This document shows, piece after piece, positions 11,167 to 24,200 of a stretch of DNA of 64,000 nt. The translations under genes were made by a program, and so were the position numbers. Each line of letters begins with the position of its first letter. Position 1 is the first letter of the stretch. Below the pieces are notes generated by a model. The model saw only the letters and a list, made by a program, of their open reading frames with translations, had not been told where the DNA came from and searched no databases. Where the stretch lies: assembly GCF_045679555.1 (NCBI RefSeq), contig NC_092087.1:88868966-88932965 (forward strand), written 5' to 3'. The DNA is from Salvelinus alpinus (taxonomy: Eukaryota > Chordata > Actinopteri > Salmoniformes > Salmonidae).

Positions 11167-12411
11167 TGTCATGACTGTCAGGTTACAGGAGACCACAACC
11201 CTACAGATTATCTCTCACCCCCAACAGAGGAGGAGATATCTAGGGGTATGTAGATGTGGGAGTTTTATGACCCCTCACGCCCATGGTAAATCTTAGCCAC
11301 AGACAAAATTCCTTTGTAACTCTCACTATGGAGAACCAGCCTCAGAACATTAAACATGAAATAAAGGGACTTTGGAACAATGGTTTCCGTCAGCCACAAT
11401 GGTGGTCATGACGATAGATGGAATATGAAAATGTATGTCATTTTTGTTTTGTTATTAAAGCTTAATAGATTACATTATTACGAAAACATTGTAACTTTAA
11501 GAGTTTTCCTAGTCTATGCTTGATGTTTATATATTGTACGTTGTGTGGAAAATGTCCAAATCAAAGAGAATGTTTTGGTAAAGATGAAATGTGAAGTTAG
11601 ATGTCTAAAATTGGATTTGAGTAAAATCCAGACCTTGCCTCGTAACTAGTTACGCCCAGAGAATTTCCCTAAAGGCGGTTACGCCCACTTCTGACCCGAG
11701 GGTATAAGACCTGTGAGTTAAGAAGTAACATATCAGACTAAGTGACCCGAGCTGCAGCCATGGTCTGAATAGTCAACTAACCCAAAACGCAACACAAGGT
11801 TGAAGACAAAGAAATCTTTTTTCTACCCATGCTACGGATGAGTAGCTGTGTCTAAGTGGGGGAATTCAAGCCGGACCACCTAGCCTCCACTCTCCATCGA
11901 ATCGTGGTATCTACTCTGTTTCATTCCTACGCTGTGAGCTCTCAGCTACAGAGCTGTCTGTCCTCAGAAGACTCCTTTCAGAGCAAGGGTGAGGGAACAG
12001 ACCATTAAACCAAAAGGACACTGACATCGTGAGGACAACCAGAGAGTTGCGCCGGACAAGTGCGTCATTGAGAAGCCTAAACGACCCACGCGGAACTTCC
12101 CATCTGAGACCTCCAACACGTAACTACATCATGATATTCTGACCCATAAGAGCGGCAGTTCGGGGCAAGGCTAGGGTTAAAATACGCATAGCTGACAAAT
12201 GTACCCAAATTTATATTTATCTCGTGTACTTTCTCTTTTTCTCTCTCTTTTAAATCCCCATGTTGGGTAACATGCGCCATAGTGTGTTGGCCCGTTATAC
12301 TAAGTTCTATTCAATAGCCTAGACTGTGTTTTGTGTATGTGTATATTTTATCATAATTTTAGCTTTCTAGTAAATAAATAATCAACTAAGATTGGTGTGG
12401 TACGAACTCAT
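11167..12411 (+). repeat. Long repeat with LTR-like features, unclassified
   Basis: Starts TGTCATGACTGTCAGG inside the hAT-like element. It contains a TATA-like GGTATAAGACC at about 11701 and polyadenylation-like AATAAATAATC near 12375. No long open frame, primer-binding site or clear target duplication could be confirmed, so the class is uncertain; a solo LTR is the simplest reading. Confidence 0.35.
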
Positions 12412-12416
12412 TGGTG

Positions 12417-12635
12417 TGTAACGCTCATCTTCGGGTGAAAGAGAGGAGGACCAAGGCGCAGCGTGGTAAGTGTTCATGATGATGAATTTTAATGCTAATC
12501 CAACAAACAGAACACTAACAAAATACAAAACAACAAACGAAGTGAACAAACGAACGAAACAGTACCGTGTGGCGAACAAACACTGACACGGCAACAAACA
12601 CCCACAACTCAAAAGTGAAACCCAGGCTACCTAGA
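12417..12635 (-). mobile_element. Truncated solo LTR of the 52.7-kb family
   Basis: Shares GACCAAGGCGCAGCGTGG and the AC-rich body with the minus-strand LTRs at 5655 and 52720. Only the 3' half (minus strand) is present; the match ends near 12635 and no second terminus is found. Confidence 0.55.
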
Positions 12636-13549
12636 GAGAAAGAGAGAGAGACAGCGATATTTAGTTTTTTAAACTTTCACTTTCACTTAGCTACCTAGTT
12701 TAGCCTACTTAAAGGGGAATGGAAACACTTTAGGAAGTAAATATAAGTAAAGAGATGTATTCAATCCACTAATACTAAACATGTGCATTTATCATAAAAA
12801 CATCTCTATATTTAGTTTTATGATCGTCAACAAGGTTGATTTGAGCTATTGTCAGCGCCATTTTAAATTGCCATAGTAACGACTGGCGCCAGTGCGTCAC
12901 TAGCAGGAATCAGCAAATTGTCTGTGGTACGAAGAGAGTGAGGTTAGGTGCGGACAACGAAGATGACAACAACAAGTAGTAATTCAAACATGAACTGTAT
13001 AGCGGCAGGCTGTATGAATTGGCTCCCCAAAAAATCCCTTGGTAAACTACCATCTGCTGCCCAGTGTAGTTACCATTCCTTTCCAATAGATGGCAGCCAA
13101 AGATAGTTGAAGTCACTACATTAGCGACAGGGACACGGGATTAGTGCGCACTGAACGTAGTTTTATCTTCAAAGCAAGTTTATCTGGTTACGCTTGAACA
13201 CGTTGTTATAGTGGACAAGCTAACTAATACAGTACTATTTTTACAGAAGGCGCAGGCATTAGATCTATGTCTTAGGCTAGGCTAGATTTACTAAATGAAG
13301 TGGTTTTATTCAAACTTTTATTCAATGCCTTTGCTTCTGGCTATGCGCACCTTATGGAAGAAACGACACATGCAGATGACACGCCGTACACCTCGTCCAA
13401 TTCTCCCTTGTGCCCATAGGGTGAACTGGCGATTAACTTGCTAGCCTGTATGCTCTGCAAATAAAATCATAAGAAAAGTTAGTCTGATACCAAACTAAAT
13501 CACAATGTATTTATAATGAGCACGTCCCATTATTGGATAGAATGAGATT
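12636..13549. other. Intergenic stretch with a possible THAP-like zinc finger fragment
   Basis: Mostly featureless. The exception is a 38-codon plus-strand frame at 12990-13106 (MNCIAAGCMNW...YHSFPIDG). Its Cys spacing and a YHSFP motif recall the start of THAP domains (C-x-x-x-GC, then FHRFP). It is far too short for a full domain and may be a transposon scrap or chance. Confidence 0.25.
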
Positions 13550-13640
13550 TCATGAATCATGACGCCGTCTGCGATTCGAACTCTGGTCGTTCAATCTAAT
13601 GGTAAATGTGTTACCAGCGTGCCAAACAGAGCTAATGATA
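13550..13640 (-). repeat. tRNA-like sequence, probably a SINE head
   Basis: The reverse strand has a B-box-like GAGTTCGAATCGC preceded by a loose A-box-like TAGCTCTGTTTGG. It does not fold into a convincing full tRNA by eye, so a decayed tRNA-derived SINE is more likely than a tRNA gene. Confidence 0.3.
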
Positions 13641-14469
13641 AACATTGTTATAGGATACTGATTATATATAGAGCACCTACCCACTACTGATATTAACCTT
13701 AAACAATTTATAATGAAGCCAGGAAGTCCTTCATAAGGATTAGTGACACGTCCAATAAATACATCGCCATCCAGACAGACTGACAGGAACCTCTGACTGA
13801 ATGTAATACAGCCACTATCCGCTGGGATTTTGTGCTGTATCGCTACCATCACTCTACAATACACACACTCATACTCTAGTCTAGCGGCTAGGAAATTACC
13901 TGGCAGCATCCCCACTCACACCAGTTTGTTTTTGCCTATGCCAACCCTCTAGCTGAGGTTTTTCAGGCGGCATGTCTGTGTTGTTACTGCTACGAGAACG
14001 AACTCTTTGATCGGGGGCAACGATCGGCTCAAACATGAACGGCTCCAGTAGGTTTATTGGCTTCCTAACTAACATTATTTCCTTCTCTGTAATAAACTCA
14101 TTCTCAGAACACAGAAGGCTGTTGTAAAAAACACCTGTCTCCAGGATACATCTTCAAACTAAGGGCAACCATGCCATCTGTGACAGAGAGGGAGAAGCGT
14201 TCGTCCATATATATACGTAAGAGTCTAGCTGGCAACATTTACAGATATATGTTTCTAATTTTGTCAGGAAGTGGTTTTTATTGCAAGTTAAAGCGCACTG
14301 TTAGCTAGCTAGCTTGCTAGCTAATGTTACATGTATGATCTGTGTAGTAATGTTATTTGTATCTCAGAAATCTATTTGCATTGCTAGTTATAGCCTAATG
14401 TTAGCTAGCTAGCTAACATTGAACCTAGTTGGTTAGCTTTAGCTACCTGCTAGGTTTGACATTCAGTAT
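13641..14469. other. Non-coding stretch with TAGC simple repeats
   Basis: No gene is seen. Short runs of TAGC/GCTA occur at about 14300-14330 and 14400-14420, as at 14740-14755. Confidence 0.5.
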
Positions 14470-14760
14470 GGGTTGGGGTTATTGCCACGTTGAAAACAAC
14501 TGGGAACTCGGAACTAGGTACCCGGAAATCTCTGACTTCCTATTTAAGGGCTTTCAAGAAAACTGGGAACTCCAACTGAGAAAAAATAGTTTCAAGGTCA
14601 TCCAACTCGGAATTCCATCTCGGGAACTCAGGCCTCTTTCTAGAGCCCCGACTTTCCGACCTGAAGATCACTTACGTCATGATTTTACCTCGCATTTTCC
14701 CAAGTGCCTAGTTGTCTTGAAAGCACCATTTGGTTCATTGTTTAGCTAGCTAGCTACTAA
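14470..14760. repeat. Interspersed repeat rich in GGGAACTC motifs
   Basis: Contains repeated AACTGGGAACTC/AACTCGGAA words in direct and partly inverted order, typical of a fish non-autonomous DNA element. Ends could not be defined. Confidence 0.4.
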
Positions 14761-15515
14761 AAACACTCAGAAAAGTGGTTCTGGGTAAGAATAATCTAAT
14801 AATGATCAAATATTTCTACAATATTTGTCTGGACACTTTACATGTTTTACATTGCTACTATGCAAATATGCAAGTAACCATTTCAATGTACACCTTCTGC
14901 ATCCTGCGCATGTGACAAGTAAACTTAGATTTTATTTGGTATAGTGTGTGTTTACCAGAGACGGTAATGTGAAGAACAACATGACCTGCATCAAAGTCAG
15001 ATTAGGTCATAGGTCAAGGACTAGATAAAGTGTATTTTGTCTACTACTTTCACCCCTTTAAGTCTTGAAATCTTTGGTTGTTTACTATTCTACCTTACTC
15101 ACCCTGTTTAGCACCTGGCCTCACATGTGAATCCTTAAAGAGATGGGTGGGACTTAAGAGGGTGTGAACGATGCTAAATAGATCTAGACAAAGAAGAGCT
15201 CTCCAATAGGTGTACCAAAACATTCAAGGCCGTTCTCAAAAGTGGGGTTACAAGTTTATCAACTTTCAATGCAGAATTACTTCCCGTTGTTCCTCAACTG
15301 GAGTGTATGATATACCATTTTCTAGCTCCAAGTCTCTACTTTAATTCAATGTAAAAAAAAACACAATTTCAAATTTTGCTACATAGGACCGAATCGAGCC
15401 GGTCGGTCACATATATACAATGAGCAAAGTGATGCTGTTTTTATGTGGCTGCTATGAAAGTGAACTATGTTTGCGTGTCATCAGGTGTGTATTCATTACA
15501 TTACCCTCAAGTATA
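14761..15515. other. Non-coding, nothing recognised
   Basis: AT-rich unique-looking DNA; no coding frame, RNA gene or clear repeat could be supported. Confidence 0.5.
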
Positions 15516-16340
15516 CACTGAGTGTACAAAACATTACAAACACCTTCCTTACATTGAGTTGCATCCCCCCCTTTTCTCCACACAACAGCCTCAATTCGTC
15601 GGGGCATGGACTCTACAAGGTATCGAAAGCGTTCCAAAGGAATGCTGGCCCATTTTGACTCCAATGCTTCCCATAGTTGTTTCAAGTTGGCTGGATGTAC
15701 TTTGGATGGTAGACCATTCTTGATACGCACAGGAAACTGTTGAGCATGAAAAACCCAGCAACGTTGCAGTTCTTGACACAAACTGGTGCACCTGGCACCT
15801 ACTACCATACCCATTCAAAGGCAATTAAATATTGTTTTTTGCTCATTCACCCTCTGAATGGCACACATACACAATCCATGTCACAATTGTCGCAAAGATT
15901 AAAAATTATTATTTAACCTGTGTCACGACTTCCCCTGAAGTTGGTGCCTCTCCTTGTTCGTTCGGCGGTCGACGTCACCGGCTTTCTAGCTGCCACCGAT
16001 CTACGTTTATTTTTCTATGTTGTTCTGTCTTGATTGTACACACCTGGTTCCCATTAGGTTATAATTTATTCCCTATTTAACCCTCTGGTTCCCACATGGT
16101 TTTGTGTTTGTTCTTTGTTTACTGTTCAAGACTTCTGTGAGCTGGTGTGGTTTTCCCTGCGTGGAAATCACTGTTTCTTTTCAAGTAAAGTACGTCTTTA
16201 ACTCAGTTATGTGTCCTGCTCCTGACTCCGTCCTAACCCCTGCACACTGACACTTGACAACCTGTTTCAATAAGGGATCATAGCTTTCACCTGGATTCAC
16301 CTTGTCAGTATTTGTCATGGAAAGAGCAGCTGTTCAACAA
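15516..16340 (-). mobile_element. Internally deleted Tc1-like element, split by a solo LTR
   Basis: The terminus CACTGAGTGTACAAAACATT begins at 15516. The minus-strand frame from about 15805 joins an N-terminal transposase piece (GARCTSLCQELQ...FPVRIKNG) directly to a C-terminal one ([19 protein letters not shown]), so the catalytic middle is gone. The distal part (16260-16340, CTGTTTCAATAAGGGATCAT onward) continues after the LTR at 15921-16259. Confidence 0.6.
15921..16259 (+). mobile_element. Solo LTR, 339 bp, with 5-bp target duplication
   Basis: Begins TGTCACGACTTCC and ends ACACTTGACA, flanked by ACCTG at 15916-15920 and 16260-16264. It has a CTATTTAACC promoter-like box and sits inside the Tc1-like relic. 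It is a different family from the 52.7-kb LTR except for the shared termini. Confidence 0.7.
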
Positions 16341-16825
16341 ATTTTTAAAGTCAATACTTTCCGAATGAACTGTATATATAAATATATTTCATTAGGCTGT
16401 ATGTATTTTTATATATAAGCCTATTGTAAATGTGTATTATTGTAGCGTCACCATTTTCATTGCAAAAATAAATGCAAATACATACATATTTAAGATACAT
16501 TCATTTGACATAGGTAATGAACAGCCCATTAATCAGCACAGCAATTGATAAAACAGGACTATGTTTTCAACAAAAGGGTTTCTGAGCTTATGTCATATTG
16601 CACAGGTAAACTAATGGTTACATAAATCAGTAATGGAGACAGGCTCTATAGACTTCTATATATGAGTGTCCATATTACTGTGTCCAACACACCACCCCTT
16701 GTTGTTATGTTGGGCACTTACTGACCCCCCCCCCCCCCAAAAAAATCGTAATGATATGCATTGCTAAAATAAATACATGTAAATACAGGCAGCCGTCACA
16801 TTACTACAAAACAAACCAGTGTAAC
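16341..16825. other. AT-rich non-coding DNA with a short C-run
   Basis: No gene is seen. A run of about 14 C is at 16726-16739. The region ends where the 5'-truncated LINE begins. Confidence 0.5.
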
Positions 16826-18610
16826 GTCTGCTTCCAACTCAAAAGGGCCACCATTGTTCCTGTTCCCAAGAAAACTAAGGTAACTGAGCTAAACGACTGA
16901 GCTAAACGACTACCGCCCCGTAGCACTCACTTCCGTCATCATGAAGTGCTTTGAGAGACTAGTCAAGGACCATATCACCTCCACCCTACCTGACACCCTA
17001 GACCCACTCCAATTTGCTTACCGACCCAATAGGTCCACAGACGACACAATTGCAACCACACTGCACACTCCCCTAACCCATCTGGACAAGAGGAATACCT
17101 ATGTGAGAATGCTGTTCATCGACTACAGCTCAGCATTTAACACCATAGTACCCTCCAAACTCGTCATCAAGCTCGAGACCCTGGGTCTCGACCCCGCCCT
17201 GTGCAACTGGGTCCTGGACTTCCTGACGGGCCGCCCCCCAGGTGGTGAGGGTAGGCAACAACATCTCCACCCCGCTGATCCTCAACACTGGGGCCCCACA
17301 AGGGTGCGTTCTGAGCCCTCTCCTGTACTCCCTGTTCACCCACGACTGCGTGGCCATGCACGCCTCCAACTCAATCATCAAGTTTGCGGACGACACTACA
17401 GTGGTAGGATTGATTACCAACAACGACGAGACGGCCTACAGAGAGGAGGTGAGGGCCCTCGGAGTGTGGTGTCAGGAAAATAACCTCACACTCAACGTCA
17501 ACAAAACAAAGGAGATGATTGTGGAGTTCAGGAAACAGCAGAGGGAGCACCCCCCTATCCACATCGACGGGACAGTAGTGGAGAAGGTGGAAAGTTTTAA
17601 GTTCCTCGGTGTACACATCACGGACAAACTGAATTGGTCCACCCACACAGACAGCGTTGTGAAGAAGGCACAGCAGCGCCTCTTCAACCTCAGGAGGCTG
17701 AAGAAATTCGGCTTGTCACCCAATGCACTCACAAACTTTTACAGATGCACAATCGAGAGCATCCTGTCGGGCTGTATCACCGCCTGGTACGGCAACTGCT
17801 CCGCCCACAACCGTAAGGCTCTCCAGAGGGTAGTGAGGTCTTCACAACGCATCACCGGGGGCAAACTACCTGCCCTCCAGGACACCTACACCACCAGATG
17901 TCACAGGAAGGCCATAAAGATCATCAAGGACAACACCCACCCGAGCCACTGCCTGTTCACCCCGCTATCATCCAGAAGGCGAGGTCAGTACAGGTGCATC
18001 AAAGCAGGGACCGAGAGACTGAAAAACAGCTTCTATCTCAAGGCCATCAGACTGTTAAACAGCCACCACTAACATTTAGTGGCCGCTGCCAACATACTGA
18101 CTCAACTCCAGCCACTTTAATAATGGGAATTGATGGAAATTATGTAAAAATGTATCACTAGCCACTTTAAACAATGCCACTTAATATAATGTTTACATAC
18201 CCTACATTACTCATCTCATATGTATATGTATATACTGTACTCTATACCACCTACTGCATCTTGCCATCTTTATGTAATACATGTATCACTAGCCACTTTA
18301 AACTATGCCACTTTATGTTTACATACCCTACATTACTCATCTCATATATATAGACTGTACTCTATACCATCTACTGCATCTTGCCTATGCCGTTCTCTAC
18401 CATCACTCATTCATATATCTTTATGTACATATTCTTTATCCCTTTACACTTGTGTGTATAAGGTAGTAGTTGTGGAATTGTTAGGTTAGATTACTTGTTG
18501 GTTATTACTGCATTGTCGGAACTAGAAGCACAAGCATTTCGCAACACTCGCATTAACATCTGCTAACCATGTGTATGTGACAAATACATTTGATTTGATT
18601 TGATTTGATT
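16826..18610 (+). mobile_element. Rex1-like non-LTR retrotransposon, 5'-truncated copy 1
   Basis: Contains the C-terminal two-thirds of a reverse transcriptase frame, a 3' untranslated region with an internal near-duplicate of about 110 bp, and a terminal (TTTGA)n tail at about 18590-18610. The 5' truncation is typical of LINE insertion. Copy 2 (44463-47806, opposite strand) is very similar. Confidence 0.8.
16941..18072 (+). pseudogene. Rex1-like LINE reverse transcriptase, 5'-truncated, one frameshift
   Basis: Reverse transcriptase palm motifs are visible: [32 protein letters not shown] and the catalytic FADD, followed by the thumb/C-terminal region (YRCTIESIL...ITAWYGN). It would copy its own RNA at a nicked target. 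One extra C in the C-run at about 17233-17238 shifts the frame between TGRP and VVRVGNN, as shown by copy 2, which is open there. The endonuclease domain and RT start are missing. A 13-bp duplication (TGAGCTAAACGAC) is at about 16878-16903. Confidence 0.8.
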
Positions 18611-19015
18611 TACTACTACTCCTAAACACAACCCACCATCACTGTCTCATGTTAATATTACTCCTAAACACAACCCACCATCACTGTGTCTCATGTTAAC
18701 ACTACTCCTGAACACAACCCACCATCACTGTGTCTCATGTTAATACTACTCCTAAACACAACCCACCATCACTGTGTCTCATGTTAATACTACTCCTAAA
18801 CACAACCCGCCGTCACTGTCTCATGTTAATACTACTCCTAAACACAACCCACCATCACTGTCTCATGTTAATACTACTCCTAAACACAACCCACCCTCAC
18901 TGTGTCTCATGTTAATACTACTCCTAAACACAACCCACCATCACTGTGTCTCATGTTAATACTACTCCTAAACACAACCCACCATCACTGTGTCTCATGT
19001 TAATACTACACTCTT
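18605..19015 (+). repeat. 44-bp minisatellite, about 9 units
   Basis: Unit of 44 bp (some 42) containing ACACAACCCACCATCACTGT. A second array of the same unit lies at 28195-28808, and both are followed by related single-copy DNA (ATTGCTCTCAG...AATAGCATGCA). The two loci are therefore duplicates of one block. Confidence 0.9.
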
Positions 19016-19281
19016 ACTTTAGGGCCATTTTCAAAATGTCTCCACAACATTCTATTGCTCTCAGTGTCCTTAAAATAGCATGCAAAATAATTATATGTGA
19101 AACCCCATGTACAATACTGTATCAGATTAATATGCAGAAATGCATCTACAGAGTATCCTGTACTTAACAGAAAAACAAAACAACATACATTCCAATAGCA
19201 TCACCATGCACATAACAGGATACAGAAGTTCATGTTTACAAAAATTATAAAAGATACATATTTTAAGATATCGTCAAGCAT

Positions 19282-19340
19282 ACTTACAGAGTGAAGGGTA
19301 GACGTGTTGTAAGTCAACTTACTGTCAGTCTAAATAAACA
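19282..19340 (-). other. Candidate non-coding 5' exon (splice donor at 19282-19287)
   Basis: On the minus strand this reads CTTCACTCT then GTAAGTATG, an excellent splice donor. It is homologous to 26731, 30749 and 56275. It would be the untranslated first exon of gene 1, whose signal-peptide exon is 8.7 kb downstream. Inferred from homology and donor quality only. Confidence 0.4.
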
Positions 19341-20185
19341 CACTGAGTGTGAAGTTTGAGATCTGTGGTTGATAAAACTTTGAATGAGTCAGTGTCCATA
19401 GAGTTTAATAGAGGGCGTATTTGTTTCAAATCCTGTTTTAGCATGGCTAAAGCCATTGAATACACCATTTCAATTGGTTTACCAACTGTCATTAAACTTA
19501 TGGAAGTTGAAGAAGACATTAACTTCTTTAAAATCGAAATAGCCCTCAATGGCACTTCCCATTCTGTTACAGAAGCTGTCATGACAAAGATGCATAGATG
19601 TACCCTCTATCCAATTCTATGTTAGGGACCAAGAAGCTGATGCAGAGAGGGCTTCCTTCCTCAGTCACACAGACAGTGTTCGAAAGCATCAGAACTGTGA
19701 TGTATCATGGGTAAATTGTGACTGACTGATCTATAAATAATATTGAGTAGTTATTCATCATGCTAGGTGATTTGTAGATCTCGACTCGCCTATGAAGTCG
19801 GCTGCAATGTTGAACACTCCCACATTTACATAACATTACAGCATTTGAAACAAAAATCACTTTCAAGTCATGGGACCGATGTTAATATTTCATATGCTAA
19901 CATTCTCACATCATATTCAAATCATCTATAAGTGACTTTGTTGAGCTTCACATTGCTTTTTATAGTTTTGGATGATTTGGACGTGATGTGCGAAAAATGC
20001 TAATATTGGTCACATGACTTGAATTGGATTTGTGCCACAAATGCTAAAACATTATCAAGTGGAAACCGTACCAGGGGAAACTAAACCAAAGCATGGATTG
20101 CTGTCATACCATGTCCATAGACTGCTTACAGGGTAAGGAAACCAATGCTAATTTTCCTGGAAAATATTCTAGATATTATAGCAAT
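19341..20185. other. Non-coding spacer, nothing recognised
   Basis: No coding frame with family resemblance was seen. Part of 19360-19620 is open in both directions but low in recognisable sequence. The right end approaches the relic tail block. Confidence 0.4.
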
Positions 20186-20188
20186 ATG

Positions 20189-21110
<922 letters not shown>

Positions 21111-21180
21111 AGGGACAGAATGAGTTTTGCTCTCTAGTGACCTCTAGTGGAAGTTGATATATATCACATGTAAACCTGGC

Positions 21181-21282
21181 TAGTTTCTGTGGTGGTTCTC
21201 TTATGTCCAGGTTCCGTGGTGGTTCTCTTCAGTCCAGGTTCCGTGGTGGTTCTCTTCAGTCCAGGTTCCGTGGTGGTTCTCT
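21181..21282 (-). repeat. 27-bp minisatellite in the 3' UTR of gene 2
   Basis: About four units (TCCAGGTTCCGTGGTGGTTC type) directly after the gene 2 stop codon, the shortest of the 3' UTR arrays. Confidence 0.85.
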
Positions 21283-24200
21283 TCAGTGGCAGGGTCCCCT
21301 CACATTCTGAAAGAAGACACACTGAATTATCAATTTACACTGCCTCTACCATTTTTATGGACACACACACACACAAACACACACATTTACTGCCAGGGTG
21401 TCGTACTCTGGTGACCTGGTCTTCATGTTCAGAGCTGTGTACGTGTCACTGTTACAGTCAGGACGGACACTCTGTAGAGAGAGAGAGAGAGAGAGAGAGA
21501 GGTAACAATGAAAATAGTATGAAAGAGTGTCGTGACACAGTAAATGAATGTAAATGGAGGTGCAACTCAGGGTTTCCCAAACTCGGAGCTGGGACCCCCT
21601 GGGTGCACGTTTAGTTTTTTACACTACACATGATGATGGGTTTGTTATTTGAATAAGATGTGTAGTGCTAGTGCAAAAAAATGACATGTGCACCTAGGGG
21701 GAACCGAGTATGGGAAACCCTGGTTTAACTGATATAGTCACCTGTGTGTCTGCTGTGGCATCACTTCCTCCTGTGGATCTCCTGTAAAGAGGGACAGAGT
21801 GAGTTCCTGTCTCTACTGACCTCTGGTGGAAGTTGATATGTTACTAATACAGTTTAGCAGTTAAGGGCGTTGGGCCAATAAATACATTTATGAATGAATG
21901 AAGTTAATAACAAATCAGAGGTCTAAGGTGAAAGAACAATACAAACATCAATGTTCCCTTCTTCACTCACCTGAACCACATGAGTCCAGAGAGACAGAGG
22001 ATGAGAACCAGAACAACCACTATGATTCCTACAGCTGCAGTCAGAACTGAGGACTGTTTCACTAAAAGATAATGTAGATGATACGAGTGCTGGCATGTTA
22101 TAAACTGAAAATAAACGTAGTACAGGACAATAATACAATGTTTGTTAAGGGATCTCATCTCAACGTATATATAATTAAAAAACATTATAAGCCAAAGTGT
22201 AATTATTAATATTAGTTTGAAACGTCATTTTGTGTTGAAATATATAAGATGAAACTTCACCTGGTAAAATGATCATCAGAGCTGTAGAGTTCCTAGATCC
22301 TCTTCCATTCCAGGCCTCACAGTGGTAATGTCCATTGTCCTTAGACTTGAAGTTACTTATGTTGTAGATCTGTCCAAATCCATTTAGAAAAGTCTCATTT
22401 TGAAAGTACCAGGTGTATCTGTCCACAGGTGGGTTGGCATCACTGCTGCAGGTCAGAGTCACTGAACTGCCCTCCACTATTTCATCAGAGGGACTGACTG
22501 ACACTGAGGTGTTCTTTGGAGCATCTGGTAAAGGATAATTTGTCAGAGGGGTAGGACAGTAGTATGTTTACGACAGTAGTATATTTACAAATGACACGTC
22601 ATGTCAAAAATATATTCTCTGTTAACATCATAAAACTAAAACTCTAACTCACACAAAACGTTAACAAATACTCATTTGGAGATGATATGCTTAAGGACTA
22701 ATTAATTTAATTATAATTGTTTTGCTACCTCAGCATTCAAACACTGAGCTGTATTTTACTCACACTTCACATCCATGTTTATGGTCCTAGACCTGTCTGT
22801 CCCCATCTCATTCTGGGACTCACAGTAGTACTCTCCAGTGTCAGATGACTGGATTTGACTGAAGACATGCTGTGGTCCTGTCATACTCTGATAGTCACCT
22901 CCATTCTTCTTGTACCACCAGGTGTAACTCTGCACAGGTGGGTTGGCATCACTGCTGCAGGTCAGAGTCACTGAACTGCCCTCCACTATTTCACCAGAGG
23001 GACTGACTGACACTGAGGTCTTTGGTTTATCTGATGTAAAATACCAAATGTTTTATCAAAGTAATATTATCAATGAGTAAAACAATTATTTTGTCTAAAA
23101 TGATTGATAAAGTAAGACATCTCTTTTGCCTGAATGCATGATACTTGCTAAGTAGAATACTGTACTATTGTACTGTACTCACACACTGCAGGAGAGCTGA
23201 GATCCTCATGGCCTTTTACAGCACAGAAGTAGCTGTCTACAGCATTAGGGTAGACTGAATAGAGGGACGTCTTCTCAGTTACAACCTGTCCATTCTTGTA
23301 CCAGATGTAGGTGGGGTTGTCAGTCAGAGTACAGGTGGTGATACAGGTCAGTGTCTTATCCTGATGTCCACCAGTCACCTTCACCTGAAGACCTGGAGAA
23401 TAAACAATATCACTGTAAATCCCTTTATCACTGACTTATCACTCTAATACAAAGATGGAAGAAATCATATGTTATACAGACATAAATACAAACCAAGACA
23501 ATGTTCCTGAACTAAATGGAATTCAACAGTTTAACTATATTGAATGTTACTGTACCTGTGACAGACAGAGTGACTCCAGGACTTCCAGAATATTTCCCTC
23601 CTTCCTGATCTGTTAATAATCTGAACCAGTACGTAGCTGAGTCTCTCTCTCTCAGGTCTGTGATTCTCAGGGTACAGTCTTTCTTCTTATCCCCATGATA
23701 CTCCAGACGACCTGCATACTCTGAGTCCTGACCTAGATCTTTAGGTTCTACACCAGTCCCCCATTCAGTGCACCAGAAGGTTGATGTGACTGTACCTCTG
23801 GGATAGCTGAAAGAGCAGGATATGTTCACTGTTGACCCCTTTAAAGCACAGATCTTCTGATGGGTGTAAGTCACACTCCAACAGTTCTGACCTGAAATAC
23901 AAGACAATATAACACCTTTATGAAATTCTTAATTACAATATCTACTGTATACACTTATGCTGTTACGTTCCTCAGCAAGAAAACCTAAAATGTAACCAAA
24001 ACAAAAGTGGGAATTAACAAAAGAGTCACTGACAAAGACAAAAATGAGACCAGTGGGTTCTGAAAGACACTCATGGGGGTGTCCATTGAAAATTGACTAT
24101 CAACAACAACTGGAACCAAAAAGACATGAGCGCCCACAACATTTGCCCAAGAAGAGGCAAACAAAATAAAACTCCACATGCCAGCACAGTTGTAACACAT

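Noticed and set aside
17130-17423. Antisense frames over the LINE reverse transcriptase
   Set aside because: Shadows of the coding strand; the plus strand has all RT motifs.
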